From assembly GCA_002707905.1 (NCBI GenBank), contig PAOF01000014.1, forward strand, positions 8,351 through 13,852: a DNA stretch of 5,502 bases, written 5' to 3'. Origin of the DNA: Fidelibacterota bacterium (lineage in GTDB: Bacteria; Fidelibacterota; Marinisomatia; Marinisomatales; S15-B10). Position 1 is the stretch's first letter. Each line of letters opens with the position of its first letter. The notes under the pieces were generated by a model. It made no database searches, had not been told where the DNA came from, and saw nothing but the letters and a program-made list of their open reading frames with translations. A program made the position numbers and the translations under genes. Shown here piece by piece: positions 1-4,631 of this stretch.

Positions 1-938
1 ATTTTAATATCCTGAATTTTTAATATAATAAATCTTTTTTCGTTTTTGATTTTTGCTAATCTAATTAATTCCTTATAATAATTTTCAAAAATATTAATTA
101 TGGGATCTTTAAAATATTTATCTTCAAATTTATTATTAAAAATTTTCCATCCTTCTGCTAAAACACTTAACTGGGATGGAATAGTTTCTTCTGGTTTTCT
201 GAAACAACTTATATATTTACTATCCGGAAAAAAATTTAGCAGATCTTCTACCCATGGAGAAAATGATGCATTTTTTGAAAGATATATTTTTTCTTCACCA
301 TAAAAATATAAATGCCTTTTTATCATATTTTTATAAAAATTTAATATTTTAAGCTTATTTGAATAATTGATTTTGGAATTAAAATATCCTAAATCCCAAA
401 TTTCTTTAAAAGGAAAAGGAATTATTAATAAAAAACATGCACCTATAGAAGTGAAAAGAAAAAAATCTTCTTCAGGTGAGTTAAACGTTGTTTTATGCAT
501 TGAATTAATATCATTAAATACTTTTTTTTCAATTGAATTAATAATTTTTTTGAATGGCTTACCAATGATGTTATCAATATCTATAAAGAAATGAAAAATT
601 TTTTTTTGAGAAATTGATGGAGCAAAAATTAATTCCCACAATGAAAATGTTGTGAAAATCGATGAATTCTTTGATATTACATTATGAATGTAGGTGGTTC
701 CACTTCTAGGAATTCCGACAATAAAAAGAGGTTTTTTTATTTTAACTTTTTTATATCTATTAAAAAAAACATTGTCCAAAAATAAAAAAATTCTATTTGA
801 TATCTGAATTGATAAAAACACTGGAATGAATATTATTAAAATAAGTAATCTCTTTAAGTTAAAACTTGTAACACGATTATTAAAAAAAAATGTTTTTAGT
901 GATAATTTAAGTATTAATAAAAAATTATAATTGTTCAT
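1..938 (-). CDS. Sulfotransferase family protein (PAPS-dependent type), C-terminus cut off by the window edge
   Basis: The minus-strand frame from the ATG at 938-936 is open for 312 codons and runs off the left edge, so the C-terminus is missing. Near residues 70-85 it reads PLFIVGIPRSGTTYIH, the 5'-phosphosulfate-binding loop of sulfotransferases. Arg247 and Ser255 in RKPEETIPS have the 8-residue spacing of the 3'-phosphate-binding motif, and the PSEED-like SPEED segment near 154-158 also fits bacterial Sulfotransfer_3-type proteins. Such enzymes move sulfate from PAPS to a hydroxyl of a sugar or lipid. A hydrophobic stretch at about residues 31-57 may anchor the protein at the inner membrane. 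The ATG directly follows, in the same frame, the TAA of the NeuA-HAD gene, so this is the last visible gene of the nonulosonate operon. Its acceptor is inferred to be the operon's glycan, but a lipid or another sugar is possible. The family call is firm and the substrate unknown. Confidence 0.88.
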   Translation of the reverse strand, partial: MNNYNFLLILKLSLKTFFFNNRVTSFNLKRLLILIIFIPVFLSIQISNRIFLFLDNVFFNRYKKVKIKKPLFIVGIPRSGTTYIHNVISKNSSIFTTFSLWELIFAPSISQKKIFHFFIDIDNIIGKPFKKIINSIEKKVFNDINSMHKTTFNSPEEDFFLFTSIGACFLLIIPFPFKEIWDLGYFNSKINYSNKLKILNFYKNMIKRHLYFYGEEKIYLSKNASFSPWVEDLLNFFPDSKYISCFRKPEETIPSQLSVLAEGWKIFNNKFEDKYFKDPIINIFENYYKELIRLAKIKNEKRFIILKIQDIK

Positions 939-2081
939 TTAGTTTTCAATAATTCTTTCAGCAAATTCTCTCATACAACCATCCCCACCTTTTTTAGAAC
1001 AAATATAATCTGAAATATTTTTAATTTTATAAACTGCATTTGATGGACATGCAGATAATCCAACTTTTTTTAATAAATTTAAATCATTTAAATCATCTCC
1101 AATAAATGCAATCTCTGATAATTTTATTTTTTGTTCTCTACATAATTTTTTTACATGTTCAAGTTTGTTATTAATTCCTTGAAAAATAAAATCAACACCA
1201 ATCTTATCCCCTCTTTTTTTTACAATAGAAGTATTTTCCGAAGTGATAATTGCAGTTTTAATTTTATGTTTTTTTAGTAGTTCTATTGCCCTTCCATCTC
1301 TAGTATTAAATTTCTTTAATTCATCTCCTTTTTCACTGTAATACATTCCGCTATCAGTTAAAACACCATCAACATCTGTACAAAATAATTTAATATTGTT
1401 TTTATTTTTAAAATTATTTTTATCAATTAAGTTTTCACCTATTTTCCAATCATTTTCTTCATCTATTTCAAAGTAACTATTTTCACTCATTTCATAGTAA
1501 GAAGTTTTACCTGAAATTCTACAATTTGATCTTAATAATAATTTTTTTGATGTAATGTAAAAAGCTCCATTTTCTACAAAAAAACCTTTAAAATCCTGTC
1601 TTCTAGGTCTTTTTTTTGGAAAGTAATTGTATGGTTTAATCAGTTCATTATTTTTTAGCCAAATAAACCTTTTTTGTCTTACAATTGAGATTAAACTGTC
1701 AAAATTATTGTTTAAATACTTTGTTATTCCACCATCCAAATCTTTGGATTGAAGAAAGGGTGACGTTGCTTGAATAAGCACTATATCTTTAAAATCAAAT
1801 TTATTTGCAAAATCTATCATTGCACTTTCTGTTGTAGAAGAATCTTCAGCAGTATTTTTTGGTCTATCTATAACTTTTAGTTTTGGGTTAGAAATTTCAT
1901 TTACAGTTTTTTGTATTTCTTTACCGTCTGTTGAAACATATACTTTATCAATGTATTTACAGTCTAATGCGGCATTTACTACCCAATGAATTAATGGTTT
2001 TCCACCAAAGGATTTTATATTTTTGTTTGGAATTGATTTGCTGCCAGCTCTTGCTGGAATGAATGCTACTATTTTCGCCAT
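939..2081 (-). CDS. neuA: Bifunctional CMP-nonulosonate (sialic acid-type) synthetase / KdsC-like HAD phosphatase
   Basis: This is a two-domain cytoplasmic protein of 380 residues. Residues 1-220 are a NeuA-type cytidylyltransferase that makes CMP-sugar from CTP and a nonulosonic acid. It has the nucleotide loop IPARAGSKSIPNKNI (8-22), QATSP (104-108), the VENGAFYI strand (169-176) and EIDEENDW (205-212) supplying the metal-binding Asp. Residues 230-380 are a capless KdsC-like HAD phosphatase: DVDGVLTD (236-243, nucleophile Asp236), ITSEN (279-283), Lys306, GDDLND (328-333) and the GGDGCMRE tail (365-372). Glu282 and Lys293 match the Glu/Lys pair that I recall being reported as specific to KDN-9-phosphate phosphatase. 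KdsB, the Kdo enzyme, is excluded by the loop sequence. The start overlaps the end of neuB by 13 nt, which implies translational coupling. The domain order resembles vertebrate CMAS. The fused phosphatase suggests that the pathway passes through a 9-phosphate intermediate, which is an inference. Confidence 0.93.
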   Translation of the reverse strand: MAKIVAFIPARAGSKSIPNKNIKSFGGKPLIHWVVNAALDCKYIDKVYVSTDGKEIQKTVNEISNPKLKVIDRPKNTAEDSSTTESAMIDFANKFDFKDIVLIQATSPFLQSKDLDGGITKYLNNNFDSLISIVRQKRFIWLKNNELIKPYNYFPKKRPRRQDFKGFFVENGAFYITSKKLLLRSNCRISGKTSYYEMSENSYFEIDEENDWKIGENLIDKNNFKNKNNIKLFCTDVDGVLTDSGMYYSEKGDELKKFNTRDGRAIELLKKHKIKTAIITSENTSIVKKRGDKIGVDFIFQGINNKLEHVKKLCREQKIKLSEIAFIGDDLNDLNLLKKVGLSACPSNAVYKIKNISDYICSKKGGDGCMREFAERIIEN

Positions 2082-2938
2082 TTTATTTTTTTCAACTTCA
2101 TTCTTTGAGGTAATTCAATTTCTAAAATTTCATTATTTTTTATTTTTAAACTTTCATTTAAGGATTCAAGATCCCTAATTAATTTTCTCATTCCTCCAGG
2201 TTCAAGAGATGCTGCATGATCAGTACCTTTCCAAGTACGGTCCAAAGTAAAATGTCTCTCTATCCATTTTGCACCTAACATGAAAGCCCCTAAATCAACT
2301 GCAATCCCTAAGTGATGTCCTGAGAATCCAATACTATGCACTTTTTTCTCATATGATTTTTTTAACCTAGAAATTTCTTTAATACACACATCTTTAAATG
2401 CAACAGGATAACCTGAGGTACAAGAATAAATTACTAAATCATTATTTCTGTTATGTTTTTCAAAAAAATTAATAATTTTTTTCTCTTCATCATGTGTTGT
2501 CATGCCAAAGGATAAATGAATCTGACCAGAATATTCTTTGCAAATTAATTCTAGCAATTCCATATTCATATTACATGCAGATGGTATCTTAATAAATTTT
2601 GGATTAATAGAAATTATATCTTTTGCAGACGAAACATCCCACACGGATGATGAATATTCAATATTAATGTTTTCACATAAATTTTTTAATTCAATATGAT
2701 CATCTAAGCTTAATTCTAAAAATTCTCTATGTTTTCCATATGTATCTCCATATGAATTTGTTTTTATTGGATGAGGTGTTTTGTATTCTACTTCATCTAA
2801 TAATTCTCTAGGATTTCTTTTTTGAAATTTTACTATGTCAACATTGCAAAATTTTTTCGCAATAACAACCATTTCTTTAGCAATATCTATACTGCCTTTA
2901 TGATTACATCCAATTTCTGCTATAATTTTTGGTCTCAT
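2069..2938 (-). CDS. neuB: NeuB-family nonulosonic acid (sialic acid-type) synthase, SAF domain absent
   Basis: This 289-residue TIM-barrel enzyme would condense phosphoenolpyruvate with a mannose-type sugar to form a nine-carbon 2-keto acid. AEIGCNHKGS (7-16) opens the barrel. Residues lining the active site of Neisseria NeuB have counterparts here: Lys37, Lys117, Ser120, Ser143, Ser206, and the metal ligands His208 (GFSGHHLG) and His229 (IERHF), followed by the GTDHAASLEP segment (238-247). Typical NeuB proteins are about 345-350 residues and end in an antifreeze-like SAF domain. This one stops after the barrel at a basic tail, and its stop lies inside the next gene, so no SAF domain is encoded downstream. 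All visible catalytic residues are kept, so it looks functional rather than broken. It begins 17 nt after the sialyltransferase-like gene and no clear Shine-Dalgarno precedes its ATG. The substrate could be ManNAc, ManNAc-6-P or mannose-6-P; lack of SAF and the fused phosphatase favour a phosphorylated sugar. PseI- or LegI-type activity cannot be excluded. Confidence 0.9.
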   Translation of the reverse strand: MRPKIIAEIGCNHKGSIDIAKEMVVIAKKFCNVDIVKFQKRNPRELLDEVEYKTPHPIKTNSYGDTYGKHREFLELSLDDHIELKNLCENINIEYSSSVWDVSSAKDIISINPKFIKIPSACNMNMELLELICKEYSGQIHLSFGMTTHDEEKKIINFFEKHNRNNDLVIYSCTSGYPVAFKDVCIKEISRLKKSYEKKVHSIGFSGHHLGIAVDLGAFMLGAKWIERHFTLDRTWKGTDHAASLEPGGMRKLIRDLESLNESLKIKNNEILEIELPQRMKLKKIKWRK

Positions 2939-2955
2939 ATTAATTTATAATGTCA

Positions 2956-4020
2956 TCATCTGTTTAAATAATTTTCTATTGAATCAAATTCAAAAATACC
3001 TATTTCATTAAGAAGCGGTCTTAATTTATTTAATCTAATATCGTTTTTATTTTTAATGAGAACAACATTTAAATTTTTTTTTATTAATTTTGAATAAATC
3101 ATCGCAGTTGATATATCACCTATTATAGTGGTGTCATCATCGAGGAAAGGTACAATGCATTCAAATGCAATATCAGGGTTAATAAGTGAGAACTTCTCGT
3201 CATTTTTAAAATTTAATGGATCTCCATTTTGAAAAGGATGATATTTTATTCCAATTTTATATGAAGATTTATTTAAATCAATCAAATTTTTTTTTAATTG
3301 ACTGTAAAAATTCCAATATTTTTTTAATTCTATCTGATGAGGTAGAATTAAAATATATTTTAAATTCTTTATATTTTGCTTTTCATTAAATGATTTAAGA
3401 GTTTTTTTTAAAAAACTTAAAAAAATATCTTTTTTAAAAAAATCAATTTGCAACATAATAGGGTTATTTTTTTTTAAATATCGATGAACAAATTTTGGAA
3501 ATGCTACTATTGAATTTGTTATAAATTTTGAACTTCCAACAATTTGTGTTTTATTATACCAACTCCCATAATATAATTTTTTTATTAAAATCTCTAAAGG
3601 AGATTCCCAAGAATATTTATGTATAATATAACTCATTATTCCATCATCAATATAAAAACACCTGATATTCTTATTTTTTTTTTTTAAAAATTTATATGAA
3701 TAAATGAATTCAATTCTTCTATCATTGCAAGTGTAAATTTTTGAAAAGCTGATTTTACTTAATTCTATTTTCAGATTTTTAAAAATATTCTTTCGATGTT
3801 GGTATTTATTTAAATTTCCTGTCGAATTATAATATAAAATTTTTTTAAAGGGTGATTTATTCCACTTTTTAATTACATTGAAATAGTGATTTTCTCTATT
3901 TTTAGGTTGATCAATAAAGACTAAAACACAATTATAAGTTTTATATTCATTTAACGCAACAATTATCGAGTTGAGTATATGAAGTGGAGTAGATACAAAA
4001 AAAATACATGAGTTTTTCAT
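2956..4020 (-). CDS. Sialyltransferase-like GT-B glycosyltransferase (GT52/GT38-like)
   Basis: This 354-residue protein is recognised by the spaced motifs of bacterial GT-B sialyltransferases rather than by overall similarity. They are an N-terminal FVSTPLHILNS segment (8-18), an Asp-Asp-Gly at 125-127 (FYIDDG), a His-Pro at 261-262 (KYHP) and a Ser-Thr in GDISTA (301-306). In the characterised families the D/E-D/E-G acid acts as catalytic base, and the HP and S/T residues bind the CMP nucleotide. No signal peptide or clear membrane segment is visible, which fits a cytoplasmic, membrane-associated transferase. It is the first gene of the operon and directly precedes neuB and neuA, which would make its CMP-sugar donor. 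The inferred role is to add a nonulosonic acid to a surface glycan or lipid-linked oligosaccharide. Acceptor and linkage are unknown. It is extremely Lys/Asn/Ile-rich and contains a 12-A tract just before the DDG motif. Family placement is moderately sure; exact function is not. Confidence 0.75.
   Translation of the reverse strand: MKNSCIFFVSTPLHILNSIIVALNEYKTYNCVLVFIDQPKNRENHYFNVIKKWNKSPFKKILYYNSTGNLNKYQHRKNIFKNLKIELSKISFSKIYTCNDRRIEFIYSYKFLKKKNKNIRCFYIDDGIMSYIIHKYSWESPLEILIKKLYYGSWYNKTQIVGSSKFITNSIVAFPKFVHRYLKKNNPIMLQIDFFKKDIFLSFLKKTLKSFNEKQNIKNLKYILILPHQIELKKYWNFYSQLKKNLIDLNKSSYKIGIKYHPFQNGDPLNFKNDEKFSLINPDIAFECIVPFLDDDTTIIGDISTAMIYSKLIKKNLNVVLIKNKNDIRLNKLRPLLNEIGIFEFDSIENYLNR
3674..3685 (-). 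repeat. Homopolymer tract (A12 on the coding strand) inside the sialyltransferase-like gene
   Basis: Twelve consecutive T on the plus strand are read as A12 in the gene, covering the end of Leu112, Lys113-Lys115 and the start of Asn116. It is the longest single-base run I see in the window; other runs reach about nine. A one-base slip here would shift the frame nine residues before the DDG motif and destroy the enzyme. It may be a slippage site or only a by-product of extreme AT content. Confidence 0.6.
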
Positions 4021-4050
4021 ATTTAAGTTAAATTTTTATTAGATAAATTT

Positions 4051-4079
4051 ATTAAAATAGTTGATACAAAGAATAACAA
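4051..4079 (-). promoter_or_regulatory. Candidate sigma70-type promoter for the nonulosonate operon
   Basis: Read on the minus strand, TTGTTA (4079-4074) and TTTAAT (4056-4051) match the -35 and -10 consensus at 4 of 6 and 5 of 6 bases and are separated by exactly 17 nt. Transcription would begin near 4044, about two dozen bases before the ATG at 4020. In such AT-rich DNA, chance matches are common, so this is only the best candidate. Confidence 0.35.
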
Positions 4080-4101
4080 AACATATTTCTAAAATTTATT
4101 A

Positions 4102-4172
4102 TTAGGAATGTTTTATTTATAGATTTTATATTATTTCATCAACAAATAAATTATTTTAAAAATAATTCCTAA
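4102..4172. repeat. Short inverted repeat TTAGGAAT / ATTCCTAA upstream of rnhA
   Basis: TTAGGAAT at 4102-4109 has its exact reverse complement ATTCCTAA at 4165-4172, with 55 nt between. Outside the arms, TTCTAAAATTT (4087-4097) and AAATTTAGAA (4171-4180) are also roughly complementary. This could be an operator pair or a weak long-range stem, but 8-bp matches may arise by chance in this composition. Confidence 0.25.
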
Positions 4173-4180
4173 ATTTAGAA

Positions 4181-4609
4181 ATGATAAAAGTTTATACAGA
4201 TGGTGCCTGTAAAGGTAATCCGGGACCAGGTGGTTGGGGTGTTGCTATTATAAGCTCAGAAAAAACAGTATATTTAAAAGGCTTTAGCTCTAAAACTACA
4301 AATAATATTATGGAGCTAACTGCTGTAATTGAAGCACTAAAAACAATTAATTTAAAAACAACTATTAAAATTTATACTGATTCAAAATATGTTAAGCTAG
4401 GTATCACAGAGTGGATTTTGAATTGGAAAAAAAATGGCTGGAAAACTAGTTCAAAAAAAGATGTAAAAAATAAAATATTATGGATTCAACTTGATAAATT
4501 AGTAAACAAGAATAAAATCAAATGGGAATGGGTAAAAGGGCATTCTGGAAACAAATTTAATGAGAAAGTAGATGAGTTAGCTAATGAAGCAATTTCGGAA
4601 AATATATAA
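4181..4609 (+). CDS. rnhA: Ribonuclease HI
   Basis: This 142-residue cytoplasmic endonuclease cleaves the RNA strand of RNA-DNA hybrids, removing primers and R-loops. The protein opens with YTDGACKGNPGPGGWG (5-20). The full active site is present: Asp7, Glu45 (NNIMELTA), Asp67 (YTDSKY), His121 (KGHSG) and Asp131 (VDELAN). Each is offset by exactly -3 from the E. coli residues D10, E48, D70, H124 and D134. Length is slightly below the E. coli protein (155) because the C-terminus ends soon after the last catalytic Asp. The ATG at 4181 sits right at the start of the fold, so the start is secure even without a visible Shine-Dalgarno. It is divergent from the glycan operon and convergent with the photolyase gene, 5 nt apart, so it appears to be a single-gene unit. 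It is more conserved than the glycan genes. Confidence 0.98.
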   Translation: MIKVYTDGACKGNPGPGGWGVAIISSEKTVYLKGFSSKTTNNIMELTAVIEALKTINLKTTIKIYTDSKYVKLGITEWILNWKKNGWKTSSKKDVKNKILWIQLDKLVNKNKIKWEWVKGHSGNKFNEKVDELANEAISENI

Positions 4610-4631
4610 ATAAATTATTTTTTTATTTTTT
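4608..4631 (+). terminator. Weak AT hairpin plus T-tract after rnhA
   Basis: AAATAA (4608-4613) and TTATTT (4615-4620) are complementary and are followed by T7-A-T6. The arms are purely A/T and are separated by one base, so any stem would be short and unstable. The site overlaps the rnhA stop and the 3' end of the photolyase gene. It is offered as the only termination-like structure at this convergent junction. Confidence 0.2.

Larger units (their letters stand above)
4021..4180. other. Divergent intergenic region between the glycan operon and rnhA
   Basis: These 160 AT-rich bases separate the start codons of two genes read in opposite directions, so both 5' control regions must lie here unless transcription comes from further away. 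No open frame, tRNA or riboswitch-like structure was seen. No Shine-Dalgarno precedes either start. For rnhA, a TATATT at 4127-4132 resembles a -10 box but lacks a matching -35, and TTGATA at 4061-4066 has only a poor -10 (TATTTC) 17 nt downstream. A short perfect palindrome, TTATTTT-A-AAAATAA, lies at 4151-4165. Confidence 0.7.

Noticed and set aside
100..303. Plus-strand open frame of 67 codons
   Set aside because: It lies antisense to the sulfotransferase gene, whose conserved motifs are on the minus strand, and its translation shows no recognisable domain.
367..594. Plus-strand open frame of 75 codons
   Set aside because: Also antisense to the sulfotransferase coding region, with no family features.
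939..2081. Kdo pathway (KdsB/KdsC) as the role of the cytidylyltransferase-HAD fusion
   Set aside because: The nucleotide-binding loop is NeuA-like, not KdsB-like, the partner gene is NeuB-type rather than KdsA, and the HAD Glu/Lys pair resembles the KDN-9-P phosphatase.
2069..2938. neuB broken by a frameshift that removed the SAF domain
   Set aside because: The sequence after the stop is immediately the conserved start of NeuA, leaving no room for a lost SAF domain in any frame.
4151..4165. AT palindrome before rnhA as a terminator or operator
   Set aside because: It is purely A/T with a one-base centre, has no T-tract of its own, and such palindromes are expected in this base composition.
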